A stretch of 37,255 nt of DNA. Origin: Mycobacterium arosiense ATCC BAA-1401 = DSM 45069. Lineage in GTDB: Bacteria > Actinomycetota > Actinomycetes > Mycobacteriales > Mycobacteriaceae. Below, piece by piece: positions 22,614-31,090 of this stretch. Positions within the stretch are counted from its first letter, which is position 1; every line of letters starts with the position of its first letter. A model generated the notes under the pieces. That model did no database searches. It saw only the letters and a program-made list of their open reading frames with translations, and was not told where the DNA came from. Position numbers and translations under genes: made by a program. Location of the stretch: positions 1 to 37,255 of the forward strand of contig NZ_MVHG01000049.1 of NCBI RefSeq assembly GCF_002086125.1, in the 5' to 3' direction.

Positions 22614-23749
22614 GAACTCTCACCCCCGGACTGGCGCTCGACGTTCCAAGGGTCGGTGCGAATCGAGCTCACCCGCACCGCAAGCTCCGCACCGAAACGC
22701 GATCGCAGCAGGCCGGCGGCCTGTTCGCACCATGGGAATTCACTTGCCCAATGTGCCACATCGATCAGAGCCACCTCGGAGGCCCGGCGGTGCTCGTCGG
22801 CCGGGTGGTGCCGCAGATCGGCCGTCACGTAGGCCTGCACGCCGGCGCCGGCCGCGGCGGCAAGCAGCGAATCCCCGGCGCCGCCGCACACGGCGACCCG
22901 CGACACCGGCAGGTCGGCGTCCCCCGCCGCCCGCACCCCCCAGGAGGTGCGCGGCAGCGCCGCACTCACGCGGGAGACGAAGTCGCGCAACGGTTCCGGG
23001 CGCGCCAGCGTCGCGATGCGGCCCAGCCCGGTGTCGCCCGGCGGTGGCACCAGCGCGAAGATGTCGAACGCGGGCTCCTCGTAGGGATGGGCTGCCCGCA
23101 TCGCCGCCAGCACCGCGCCCCGGGAACGAGCGGGCGCGACCACCTCGAACCGGTCCTCGGCCACCCGCTCGACGTTGCCCACGCTGCCCACCGCCGGTGT
23201 TGCGCCTTCGTGCGGCAGGAACTGCCCGATGCCGCTGACGCTCCAACTGCAGTGCGAGTAGTCACCGATATGGCCGGCCCCCGCCGCAAACACCGCCTCC
23301 CGCACCGCATCCGCGTGCTCGCCGGGCACGTAGACCACCCACTTGTCGAGGTCGGGTACGGCCGCCGTGGGCTCGAGCACGGCCACGACGTCGAGGCCCA
23401 GGGCCGCGGCCAGCGCGTCGGACACCCCCGGACGGGCGGAGTCGGCGTTGGTGTGGGCGGTGAACAGCGACCGCCCGGTCCGGATCAGCCGGTGCACCAG
23501 AGCGCCCTTGGGGGTGCTGGCCGCCACGGTGTCCACGCCGCGCAACAGCAGGGGGTGATGGGCCAGCAGCAGGCTGGCGTCGGGAACTTCGTCGACGACC
23601 TCCGGCGTGGCGTCGACCGCGACGGTCACCGACCGCAGCTCGTCGTCGGGGTCCCCGCACACCAGTCCCACCGAATCCCAGGGCTCGGCGAGCCGCGGCG
23701 GGTAGGCCTCATCGAGCACCGCGATGACGTCGGCCAGCTTCACGCTCAC
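22610..23749 (-). CDS. NIF3/DUF34 family metal-binding protein (Rv2230c)
   Basis: The 379-residue protein has the length I recall for Rv2230c. NIF3 features are the AEPWDSVGLVCG segment, LLLAHHPLLLRG with the metal-binding His pair, TAHTNADS, the inserted PII-like middle region (WVVYVPGEHADAVREAVF and RAAHPYEEPAFDIF), and a C-terminal VCGGAGDSL followed by VTADLRHH. Proteins of this family are dinuclear-metal hydrolases with no settled substrate; GTP cyclohydrolase I type 2 is an old annotation. The start is GTG 23749, overlapping the cobC stop by GTGA. Confidence 0.94.
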   Translation of the reverse strand: MSVKLADVIAVLDEAYPPRLAEPWDSVGLVCGDPDDELRSVTVAVDATPEVVDEVPDASLLLAHHPLLLRGVDTVAASTPKGALVHRLIRTGRSLFTAHTNADSARPGVSDALAAALGLDVVAVLEPTAAVPDLDKWVVYVPGEHADAVREAVFAAGAGHIGDYSHCSWSVSGIGQFLPHEGATPAVGSVGNVERVAEDRFEVVAPARSRGAVLAAMRAAHPYEEPAFDIFALVPPPGDTGLGRIATLARPEPLRDFVSRVSAALPRTSWGVRAAGDADLPVSRVAVCGGAGDSLLAAAAGAGVQAYVTADLRHHPADEHRRASEVALIDVAHWASEFPWCEQAAGLLRSRFGAELAVRVSSIRTDPWNVERQSGGESS

Positions 23750-24792
23750 CGCTGCCCCCCAAGGTGTCCCGTCGTTTCGGAGATGGCTTGCACAAGCTGC
23801 GGCCACTCGCGGCGCACCGCGGCGCGCAGGTACCGGTCGTCCAGGCCGACGAACGTATCACAGCGGCGAACGGCAATTCCCCTGCCAAGCAGATCTTTTC
23901 GCAACTGGGGCCCGTGGGGTGTGCGGAACAACACGAAGGGCGCCTGACCGTCGACCACCTCGGCGCCCACCGACGCCAGGCCGGCCACCATCTCGGCGCG
24001 CACCCGGGCCAACCGCGCCGCCCCGGCCGCCGCCTCGGCGACCGCCCGCCGGTCGCAACACTGCGCGATGGCCGTCAGTTGCAGCGTTCCCACCGGCCAG
24101 TGCGCGCGCTGTGCGGTCAGCCGCGCCAATACCTCCGGGGAACCCAGCGCGTAGCCCACCCGCAGCCCGGCCAGCGCCCAGGTCTTGGTCAAACTTCGCA
24201 GCACCAGCACGTCGGGCAACGCGTCACCGGCCAGCGATTGCGGCTCACCGGGGATCGAGTCCGCGAACGCCTCGTCGACCACCAGGATCCGACCGGGCCG
24301 GCGCAACGCCAGCAGCTGTGTCCGGGTGTGCAGCACCGAGGTCGGGTTGGTCGGATTCCCCACCACGACAAGGTCCGCGTCGTCCGGGACGGTCGCGCCG
24401 GCCAGGCCGAACGGCGGCTCGAGCACCGCGTGGTGCACCGGCACCCCGGCCGCGGTCAGCGCGACGGCCGGCTCGGTGAACGCCGGGGCGATGATCGCCG
24501 CCCGCTGCGGGCGCAGGTTGCCCAGCAGGGCGAACGCCTCGGCCACCCCGGCCAGCGGCAGCACCTCGTCGCGGGCCCGGCCGTGTCGTTGCGCGGCCGC
24601 GTCCTGCGCCCGGTGCACGTCCTCGCGGCTCGGATACCGCGCCAGGTCGGGCAGCCGCTCGGCCAGCCGGCGCAGCAGCCACCGCGGCGGTTCGCCGTGC
24701 CGGACGTTGACGGCGAAATCGAGCATCCCGGGCGCGACGGCCTGATCGCCGTGATAGCGCGCCGCAGGCGGGCTCAGGTTCAGACTCGCCAT
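23746..24792 (-). CDS. cobC: Aminotransferase-like CobC (cobalamin synthesis)
   Basis: The 348-residue fold-type I PLP enzyme is homologous to CobC/CobD-type threonine-phosphate decarboxylases and histidinol-phosphate aminotransferases. The PLP lysine is K203 in SLTKTWALAGLRVGYA. GNPTNPTS and VVDEAFADS carry the phosphate/pyridine contacts. The protein supplies the aminopropanol arm of adenosylcobamide. The start is ATG 24792. TAGTGT lies 8-13 bases upstream, which would make the mRNA essentially leaderless. It opens the tightly overlapping operon cobC, NIF3, zinc ribbon, RNase HI-phosphatase. It is divergent from ptkA, with 81 bases between the starts. Confidence 0.9.
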   Translation of the reverse strand: MASLNLSPPAARYHGDQAVAPGMLDFAVNVRHGEPPRWLLRRLAERLPDLARYPSREDVHRAQDAAAQRHGRARDEVLPLAGVAEAFALLGNLRPQRAAIIAPAFTEPAVALTAAGVPVHHAVLEPPFGLAGATVPDDADLVVVGNPTNPTSVLHTRTQLLALRRPGRILVVDEAFADSIPGEPQSLAGDALPDVLVLRSLTKTWALAGLRVGYALGSPEVLARLTAQRAHWPVGTLQLTAIAQCCDRRAVAEAAAGAARLARVRAEMVAGLASVGAEVVDGQAPFVLFRTPHGPQLRKDLLGRGIAVRRCDTFVGLDDRYLRAAVRREWPQLVQAISETTGHLGGQR

Positions 24793-24799
24793 CCGTGAA

Positions 24800-24805
24800 A
24801 CACTA
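24800..24805 (-). promoter_or_regulatory. -10 element of the cobC operon
   Basis: TAGTGT read on the minus strand (24805-24800) fits the TAnnnT pattern and lies seven bases before the ATG of cobC (24792), so transcription would start near the A of that ATG. No -35 is obvious, and an 8-bp palindrome cactagtg covers the element. Confidence 0.45.
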
Positions 24806-24873
24806 GTGGGCCGTCCGGGCCGCGCGGAGCGACACCGTCACACCCGGCCGCACCCATCGAGGACAATGGTGAG

Positions 24874-25575
24874 GTGACAGGCACAACGTCAGCCGATCGC
24901 CAGGCCCCCGGCGGCGCCACCCGCTCGCGCGCGGCGCAGCTGGTGATCTTCGATCTCGACGGCACGCTGACCGACTCCGCGGAGGGCATCGTCGCCAGCT
25001 TCCTGCATGCGCTCGACCACATCGGCGCCCCCGTGCCGCCCGGCGACCTCGTCGCGCAGATCGTCGGGCCGCCGATGGACGACACCTTCCGCGCCATGGA
25101 GCTCGGCGACGACGCCGAGGAGGCGATCGCCGCCTTTCGCGCCGAGTACGGCGCCCGCGGCTGGGCCATGAACGCGCTCTTCGACGGGATCGAGGCGCTG
25201 CTGGCGGACCTGCGGGCCGCCGGCGTCCGGCTGGCCGTGGCCACCTCCAAGCTGGAACCGACGGCCCGGCGCATCCTCGCCCATTTCCGGCTCGACCAGC
25301 ATTTCGAGGTCATCGCCGGGGCGAGTCCCGACGGCGCGCGCAAGGCCAAGGTCGAGGTGCTGGCGCACGCCCTGACCCAGCTCGAACCGCTGCCCGAGCG
25401 GGTGCTGATGGTCGGCGACCGCAGCCACGACGTGCACGGCGCGGCCGCGCACGGCATCGACACCGTGGTGGTCGGCTGGGGCTACGGCAAGGCCGACTTC
25501 GCGGACGCGTCGCCCACGGTCGGCGTGACGCACGCCTCGACGATCGACGAACTACGGAGGGCGCTGGGTGTCTGA
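24874..25575 (+). CDS. ptkA: PtkA-like HAD protein tyrosine kinase (Rv2232)
   Basis: The 233-residue product carries the HAD motif I FDLDGTLTD, with D27 and D29. Later come VATSKLEP (motif II) and VLMVGDRSHDVHGA (motif IV). In M. tuberculosis this locus encodes PtkA, reported as a HAD-fold tyrosine kinase that phosphorylates PtpA. The start is GTG 24874. The frame closes upstream at a stop at 24796-24798 with no start codon between. The protein is therefore 58 residues shorter at the N-terminus than the 291-residue M. tuberculosis PtkA, and it lacks most of the disordered region. It overlaps ptpA by eight bases. Confidence 0.88.
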   Translation: MTGTTSADRQAPGGATRSRAAQLVIFDLDGTLTDSAEGIVASFLHALDHIGAPVPPGDLVAQIVGPPMDDTFRAMELGDDAEEAIAAFRAEYGARGWAMNALFDGIEALLADLRAAGVRLAVATSKLEPTARRILAHFRLDQHFEVIAGASPDGARKAKVEVLAHALTQLEPLPERVLMVGDRSHDVHGAAAHGIDTVVVGWGYGKADFADASPTVGVTHASTIDELRRALGV

Positions 25576-26065
25576 GCGTGAACCGCTGCACGTGACGTTC
25601 GTGTGCACCGGCAACATCTGCCGTTCGGTGATGGCCGAGAAGATGTTCGCCGACCAGCTGCGGCGGCGCGGCCTGTCCGACGCGGTGCGGGTGACCAGTG
25701 CCGGTACCGGCAACTGGCATGTCGGCGAATGCGCCGACGAGCGCGCCGCCGACGTGCTGCGCACCCACGGCTACGCATGCGAGCACCGCGCCACCCAGGT
25801 CGACGCCGAGCACCTGGGTGCCGACCTGCTGGTGGCCCTCGACCGCAACCACGCCCGGATGCTGCGGCACCTGGGCGCCGACGACGACCGCGTCCGGATG
25901 CTGCGGTCCTTCGATCCGCGCACCGGGGCGCACACCCCCGACGTCGACGACCCCTACTACGGCGACGCGAAAGACTTCGAACGCGTCTACACCGTCATCG
26001 AGGCCGCGCTGCCGGGCCTGCACGACTGGGTCGATGAACGGCTCGCGCAGAACGGATCGCCTTGA
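25568..26065 (+). CDS. ptpA: Low-molecular-weight protein tyrosine phosphatase PtpA
   Basis: The 165-residue enzyme has the phosphatase P-loop CTGNICRS at residues 13-20, with catalytic C13 and R19, and the general acid in VDDPYYGD (about D128). It removes phosphate from tyrosine residues. The M. tuberculosis protein is secreted into macrophages, and this lineage may do likewise. The start is GTG 25568, overlapping the ptkA stop. It is followed by SURF1 with a one-base overlap (TGATG). Confidence 0.96.
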   Translation: MSEREPLHVTFVCTGNICRSVMAEKMFADQLRRRGLSDAVRVTSAGTGNWHVGECADERAADVLRTHGYACEHRATQVDAEHLGADLLVALDRNHARMLRHLGADDDRVRMLRSFDPRTGAHTPDVDDPYYGDAKDFERVYTVIEAALPGLHDWVDERLAQNGSP

Positions 26066-26904
26066 TGCGCCGGTTGTCCTTTTTCCTGCGTCCGGGCTGG
26101 ATAGCGCTGGCGGTGGTGGTCGTCGCCTTCGCGTACCTGTGCTTCACGGTGCTCGCACCCTGGCAGCTGGGTAAGCACAGCAGGACCTCGCGGGAGAACC
26201 ACCAGATCGAATCCTCGCTGAACACCGCGCCCGTACCACTGAAAACCCTGCTGCCGCAGCAGAATTCGGCCGCCACCGGCGCGCAGTGGCGCCAGGTCAC
26301 CGCCACCGGGCACTACCTGCCCGACGTACAGGTGCTGGCCCGCCTGCGGGTGATCGACTCGAAGCCGGCATTCGAGGTGCTGGCGCCGTTCGTCGTCGAC
26401 GGCGGGCCCACCGTGCTGGTAAACCGCGGCTACGTGCGGCCGCTAGAGGGGTCTCACGTCCCGCCGATCCCGCGCCCGCCCGCCGAGCCGGTGACCATCA
26501 CGGCGCGGTTGCGCAACTCCGAGCCCGCCGCGGCGAACAAGGATCCGTTCGTGGGAGACGGTGTGCGGCAGGTGTATTCGATTGACACCGAGCAGATCGC
26601 GGTGCTGACCAAGGTGCCGCTCGCCGGGTCCTACCTGCAATTGATCGACGGTCAGCCCGGCGGGCTCGGCGTGGTCGGCGTGCCTGCGCTCGACGCCGGC
26701 CCGTTCCTGTCCTACGGCATCCAGTGGATCGCGTTCGGCATCCTGGCCCCGATCGGGTTGGGCTACTTCGCCTACTCCGAGATCCGGGCCCGCCGCCAGG
26801 AGAAGCTACAACGGCCCGCACCCGCCGCCGAGGCGGCGCCCGCGCCGGACGCGCCGCAAACGGTGGAGGCCAAACTCGCCGACCGCTACGGCCGCCGGCG
26901 GTAA
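26065..26904 (+). CDS. SURF1-like cytochrome oxidase biogenesis membrane protein (Rv2235)
   Basis: The 279-residue protein fits the SURF1 family: an N-terminal membrane helix (PGWIALAVVVVAFAYLCFTVLAPWQLG), then WRQVTATGHYLPD, PTVLVNRGYVRP and a second membrane helix near the end (QWIAFGILAPIGLGYFAY). These are the standard two-helix arrangement. Members help assemble cytochrome c oxidase. The start is ATG 26065, overlapping the ptpA stop. The C-terminus is Ala/Pro-rich. The last 19 bases overlap the end of the convergent cobD. Confidence 0.9.
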   Translation: MRRLSFFLRPGWIALAVVVVAFAYLCFTVLAPWQLGKHSRTSRENHQIESSLNTAPVPLKTLLPQQNSAATGAQWRQVTATGHYLPDVQVLARLRVIDSKPAFEVLAPFVVDGGPTVLVNRGYVRPLEGSHVPPIPRPPAEPVTITARLRNSEPAAANKDPFVGDGVRQVYSIDTEQIAVLTKVPLAGSYLQLIDGQPGGLGVVGVPALDAGPFLSYGIQWIAFGILAPIGLGYFAYSEIRARRQEKLQRPAPAAEAAPAPDAPQTVEAKLADRYGRRR

Positions 26905-27842
26905 CCCGTCACGCACAGCGCCAGCCCGGCCAGCACCGCCGCGCCCGCCTGCACCAGTGACGACAGCGTCACCGCGCGCCGCAGGTCGGTCACCGTCGGC
27001 TCCCGGCCGTCGCCGAGTGTGGGCCGGATCTGCAGCCCGTGGCGGTATTGCGTGGGACCGCCCAGGCGCACGCCCAGCGCCCCCGCGAAGGCCGCCTCGA
27101 CGACACCGGCGTTGGGGCTCGGATGACGGCCGGCATCACGGCGCCAGGCCCGGGCCGCGCCGGCCGGCGATCCACCCACCAGCGGCGCCAACAGCACCGC
27201 CAGCGACGCGGTCCCCCGCGCGGCGACATAATTGGCCATGTCATCCAATTTGGCTGCGGCCCAACCGAATCGGAGATAGCGCGGCGAGCGGTACCCCACC
27301 ATCGAGTCCAGGGTGTTGATGCCGCGATACGCCAGCACCGCGGGCACGCCACCGGCCGCCGCGCACAGCAGCGGCGCCACCTGGGCGTCGGAGGTGTTCT
27401 CGGCGATCGATTCCAGCGACGCGCGGGTCAGGCCCGCGACGTCCAGCGACGCCGGATCACGCCCACACAGCGACGGCAGCAGCCGCCGCGCTGCCTCGAC
27501 GTCGCCGCGTTCCAGCAGCTCCGACATTTGCAGGCCGGTGCGCGCCAACGAGGTTCCCCCCAGCGACACCCAGGTGGCCGCGGCGATCGCCGCGATCGAC
27601 CACCCCCGGCCGCGGCGCCCGGCGGCGCGTTGTGCCGCCAGGCCGAGCAGGCCCACCGCCGGAATCAGCGCGCCGACGTGGACCGCGCCGGCAAGCCGGC
27701 TGTCGCGGTAGGTCACGCTTTCCAGCGCCGCCGCGGCCTGGCCGAACAGCGCGACCGGGTGACCCCGTCGCGGATCGCCCAGCGCGCGGTCGGCCAGGTA
27801 GCCGATCGCCGCGCCCGCGATCCGGGTCTGCGTCGCAACCAC
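26886..27842 (-). CDS. cobD: Adenosylcobinamide-phosphate synthase CobD/CbiB
   Basis: The 318-residue integral membrane protein joins the aminopropanol phosphate arm to adenosylcobyric acid. Family motifs are GYLADRALGDPRRGHPVALFG near the start, SIAENTSDA in the middle, YRGINTLDSMVGY, and SPNAGVVEAAFAGALGVRLGG. Hydrophobic segments run throughout. The start is GTG 27842, in a region divergent from the VOC gene. With cobC at 24.8 kb and the CobC-type phosphatase at 20.8 kb, cobamide synthesis genes form a loose group here. Confidence 0.95.
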   Translation of the reverse strand: MVATQTRIAGAAIGYLADRALGDPRRGHPVALFGQAAAALESVTYRDSRLAGAVHVGALIPAVGLLGLAAQRAAGRRGRGWSIAAIAAATWVSLGGTSLARTGLQMSELLERGDVEAARRLLPSLCGRDPASLDVAGLTRASLESIAENTSDAQVAPLLCAAAGGVPAVLAYRGINTLDSMVGYRSPRYLRFGWAAAKLDDMANYVAARGTASLAVLLAPLVGGSPAGAARAWRRDAGRHPSPNAGVVEAAFAGALGVRLGGPTQYRHGLQIRPTLGDGREPTVTDLRRAVTLSSLVQAGAAVLAGLALCVTGYRRRP

Positions 27843-27910
27843 CCCGGCAGCGTACCGGCGCTATCTGCGGCACAGGCGAACTCGGGCGTGGCAAGGCCGG
27901 CAATGCGGAC

Positions 27911-27916
27911 TAGCGT
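27911..27916 (+). promoter_or_regulatory. -10 element of the VOC gene
   Basis: TAGCGT at 27911-27916 fits TAnnnT and ends eight bases before the ATG at 27925, which suggests a leaderless transcript. No Shine-Dalgarno is present. Confidence 0.4.
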
Positions 27917-27924
27917 GTCGAGTC

Positions 27925-28320
27925 ATGACGTTTCCAGCGCTCAACCATGTCGCGGTCACGGTGCGCGACATCGCGGTCAGCGGCCCGTGGTATCGCAGCC
28001 TGCTCGGCGCCGACCCGATCCTCGATGAGCACACTGACGCCGGCTTTCACCATCAGGTGTGGATGCTTGACGGCGGCACCGTATTCGGCATTCATCAGCA
28101 CGACCGCCCGGCGCCCGACGAACAGTTCAGTGAACATCGCGTCGGGCTCGACCACGTCGGCTTCGGGTGCGCCAGCCGGGCCGAGCTGCAGAATTGGGTC
28201 ACCCGGCTGGGCGAACTGGGCATCGAGCACGGCGGCATCGTGGACGCGCCCTACGGCTCCGGATTGAGTTTCCGCGACCCCGACGGCATCGCCCTGGAGT
28301 TCTTCGCCCCACCCGGCTGA
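27925..28320 (+). CDS. VOC-fold (glyoxalase/dioxygenase family) protein
   Basis: The 131-residue product has the beta-alpha-beta-beta-beta pattern of vicinal oxygen chelate proteins. LNHVAVTVRDIAVSGPWYRSLLG gives the first module. GLDHVGFG begins the second, which ends in FRDPDGIALEFF. His 8, His 75-77 and the final Glu are possible metal ligands. The substrate is unknown. The start ATG 27925 follows a -10-like TAGCGT. It converges closely with the epoxide hydrolase. Confidence 0.85.
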   Translation: MTFPALNHVAVTVRDIAVSGPWYRSLLGADPILDEHTDAGFHHQVWMLDGGTVFGIHQHDRPAPDEQFSEHRVGLDHVGFGCASRAELQNWVTRLGELGIEHGGIVDAPYGSGLSFRDPDGIALEFFAPPG

Positions 28321-28325
28321 GCGGT

Positions 28326-29444
28326 TCAGCGCACCGTCGCGAAGAACGCGCGCAGGTCCTCGACGAACAGCTCCGGTTGTTCGAACGCCGCGAAGTGTCC
28401 GCCGCGCGGCATGTCCGTCCAGTGGGTGATGTGGTAGGCCGGCTCGCACCAGCTGCGCGGCGCCTTAAGCAGTTCCCCGGGGAAAGCCGCTATGCCCGTG
28501 GGCAATTCGACGCGGTCGCCGCCACCCCACGCCGCGAAGCTCTCCCAGTACAGGCGGGCCGAGGACGCGGCGGTGTTGGTCACCCAATAGACCATCACGT
28601 TGTCCAGCAGCTCGTCGCGGCTGAGCGCGTTCTCGGGATGCCCGTCGCAATCGGCCCAGTCCCAGAACTTCTCGACGATCCAGGCCAGCTGCCCGACGGG
28701 CGAATCGGCCAGGCCGTAGCCCAGCGTTTGCGGCCGGGTGGACTGTTGTTTGGAGTAGCCGGTGCCCCACTTGCGGTGATTGGCCAACGCGGCCAGCGCG
28801 CGTTGCTCCTCCTCGGTCGGGTTCGTCAGCGAGTCCTCGGTGGGCCGGCCGATCGGCATGTTCAGGTGGATGGCCGCGCAGTGGCCGACATTGCGGCCGA
28901 TCTGCGTGGTGACCGCGGCGCCCCAGTCGCCGCCCTGGGCGCCGTAGCGGTCGTAGCCGACGCGCAGCATCAGCGTTTCCCAGGCCTGCGCAATCCTTTC
29001 CACGCCCCAGCCCGTCCCGGTGGGTTTGCCCGAGAACCCGTAGCCGGGCAGCGACGGACACACGACGTGGAAGGCGTCCTGGGCGCGGCCGGACGCGGGA
29101 TTGGTCAACGGCTCGATCACCTTGTGGAATTCCACAATTGAGCCGGGCCAGCCGTGGGTGATCACCAGCGGGAAGGCGGCCTCGTGCGGGGATCGCTGGT
29201 GAATGAAATGGATGTCGAGACCGTCGATCTCGGTGGTGAACTGATCGAAGCGGTTGAGTGCGGCCTCCCGCGATCGCCAGTCGTAGTCGTTGGCCCAGTA
29301 GTCGGCCAGTTCGCGGGTGTAGGCCAGCGGCATGCCCTGGCTCCAGTCGTCCACGCATTCGGCTTCGGGCCAACGCGTGCGGGCCAGCCGCGAGCGCAGA
29401 TCGTCGAGAACGTCGTCGGGAACGTCGATGCGGAACGGTTTCAC
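28326..29444 (-). CDS. Epoxide hydrolase (EHN/alpha-beta hydrolase)
   Basis: The 372-residue enzyme has the N-terminal epoxide hydrolase domain (FRIDVPDDVLDDLRSRLARTRWP) and an alpha/beta-hydrolase core. The oxyanion motif is HGWPGS, the nucleophile D173 in GGDWGA, and the base H350 in GGHFAAFEQPE. It opens epoxides to diols by an ester intermediate; microsomal-type relatives accept a broad range of substrates. The start is GTG 29444 (MKPFRIDV). A frame open further upstream would add a low-quality 24 residues. Mycobacteria have several such genes, so orthology to a single one is unclear. Confidence 0.92.
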   Translation of the reverse strand: MKPFRIDVPDDVLDDLRSRLARTRWPEAECVDDWSQGMPLAYTRELADYWANDYDWRSREAALNRFDQFTTEIDGLDIHFIHQRSPHEAAFPLVITHGWPGSIVEFHKVIEPLTNPASGRAQDAFHVVCPSLPGYGFSGKPTGTGWGVERIAQAWETLMLRVGYDRYGAQGGDWGAAVTTQIGRNVGHCAAIHLNMPIGRPTEDSLTNPTEEEQRALAALANHRKWGTGYSKQQSTRPQTLGYGLADSPVGQLAWIVEKFWDWADCDGHPENALSRDELLDNVMVYWVTNTAASSARLYWESFAAWGGGDRVELPTGIAAFPGELLKAPRSWCEPAYHITHWTDMPRGGHFAAFEQPELFVEDLRAFFATVR

Positions 29445-29549
29445 GCGTTCATAGTGCCCCCGGCTGGGAAGGGGCTCGTGGACACCCCCGCGTACGCGCG
29501 TCCTCGGAGCCGCCAAGTTGCGGACACTTCCGCTCGCGCGGCCGCTGCC

Positions 29550-30320
29550 TCAGGGTGCCAGCCTGACAAAGCCCGGGGCCATGGGTGGTGCCGCCGGTGG
29601 CGGTGGTGGCGGGGGCGGTGCCGACTGCGGCGGTGCAGGCGGAAGCTGCTCCGGCGCAGGTGCCGGCTGTTCTGGAGGAGCAGGCGCGGGGCGTTGCGGT
29701 ACAGGCGCCGACTGTTGGGGCCGTGGCGCCGACTGTTGCGGTCGAGGCGGTGCCGCGATCGGCTGAGGCGGCGTTCGCAGGTGCGCCGCTGGCGGCGGTG
29801 GCGGTGACGGGATCTCCGGCGGGATCGGCTGAATGATCTCTCCAGAGGGAATCACGTTGTGCGCTAGTACGACCCGCGGCTGCGCCTTGCCCGAGAACGA
29901 TGCGGGATCAGTCACCAGGGACGCTAGCTTGCCCCGATCGTACGGGCAGTAGGCATTCACTGACGCCCTGACGAATCGAGCCTCGGTGCGCGCGAGGCGC
30001 CCGGGGGCGTAGTTGCGCTCGGTCGGGTCCTGGCTGTACGCAAACTGCACCATCGCGTCCACGACTTGGCTCGCCGAGAAGCCGGCATCCACTGCGCGAC
30101 AGACCTTGTGGGCCGTGTCGACGAGATATGGAACACCTTCGAGGGCGGGAATGCCTTCTTGGTCGAGAAATGCGAGAAATTGGTCGTCTTGGTTCGGGTC
30201 GGCCGCCGCTGCTCCGCCGCGCAGAATTGCAGCGCCGGTGAGCACCAGGACGGCGGTAACCAGAGTGCCGAAGTGGCCGTGGCTGGTGACGCCGGTGGAC
30301 CTGGTGATGCCGGTAAACAT
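29550..30320 (-). CDS. Secreted DUF732 protein with proline-rich C-terminus
   Basis: The 256-residue product starts at ATG 30320, with GAAGG upstream. It has a hydrophobic signal segment (LVTAVLVLTGAAIL) ending near GGAAAADPN, then a DUF732 domain with DDQFLAFLDQEGI, KVCRAVDAGFSASQVVDAMV and NAYCPYDRGKL; the paired cysteines are typical. The last 90 residues are a repetitive Pro/Gln/Ala tail (PRPQQSAPRPQQSAPVPQ, and a run of eight prolines). The length-variable tail is coded by a low-complexity stretch. The function of DUF732 proteins is unknown, and many are exported by mycobacteria. Confidence 0.85.
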   Translation of the reverse strand: MFTGITRSTGVTSHGHFGTLVTAVLVLTGAAILRGGAAAADPNQDDQFLAFLDQEGIPALEGVPYLVDTAHKVCRAVDAGFSASQVVDAMVQFAYSQDPTERNYAPGRLARTEARFVRASVNAYCPYDRGKLASLVTDPASFSGKAQPRVVLAHNVIPSGEIIQPIPPEIPSPPPPPAAHLRTPPQPIAAPPRPQQSAPRPQQSAPVPQRPAPAPPEQPAPAPEQLPPAPPQSAPPPPPPPPAAPPMAPGFVRLAP

Positions 30321-31090
30321 GTCAGTACCTTCGTTCTGCTTAGGCCCGTCGTCTGACGGACATCGGATATTCATCTACGCCACACAGGTGGGTAGCTACG
30401 GGGCTAGCGCGGCCTCAACGAACGGCCGACGTGGATATGAGCCGCGTCAGCGGCAGCGTGGACATGCGTTTCGCCCACGTTCGGCGCCGGCGACTTTGCG
30501 AAGTCCTGGAGAAAGATTGCGCGGTCGCGGTCCAAGGATTCAGTCACCGCGATATTCCGGGGGCGCGCGTCGCGGGCCGGATAACCTGAGATGCCGGGCG
30601 TAGATCCTGCCCATTCCGGTGCATCTCGGTAGCCGCGGGATAGCGTGTCCAGCAAATGTTTCGCCGCTGGCCAACGGCATGCTATTAGCGTACCGCTAGG
30701 CCCGCGACATGGATCATGGACGTATCCTGGGTTCTTGCTGGGTGTTGACTGTTATTTCCCTAGCGAAGCGCAATCGATGTGCGAAATTTGCGTCGGCAAT
30801 GCGGCATTGATACGTCATCGATCGGCCGGTTGTGCCGCGCGAACGGGCCGCCGGTCATTAGATGTCGGCGTCGCGGCGGTTTCGCGCCAACCTTGAAATC
30901 GTCCGACCCGATCCGACTATCGAACATGGCACGGCGTCGATGCTGCGACGCAAAGGTCGTCCGTTGATTTCCGCAAACTTCGACACGCTTTCATCGCTCG
31001 AATCCGACGCCCCGGGCCATATCGCTTCCGGTTCGCGCATGACGTCGCGGCGAGGAGCTCCCGGCGAGCCACCCCGGCCCGCGAAAACGG
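30321..31090. other. Gene-poor, lower-GC stretch before tRNA-Val
   Basis: I see no convincing gene in these 770 bases. Open frames of 60-90 codons on both strands lack ribosome sites and family resemblance. It includes CCGTC-GTCT-GACGG at 30346-30359 near the DUF732 start, a TAGCG-TAC-CGCTA hairpin at 30686-30698, and a stretch around 30660-30830 that by eye is less GC-rich than its neighbours. It lies on the 3' side of the minus-strand tRNA, a usual place for insertions, so it may be decayed foreign DNA. Confidence 0.5.

Noticed and set aside
24874..25575. PtkA as an ordinary phosphoglycolate phosphatase
   Set aside because: The HAD fold alone cannot exclude it, but position overlapping ptpA and similarity to Rv2232 favour PtkA.
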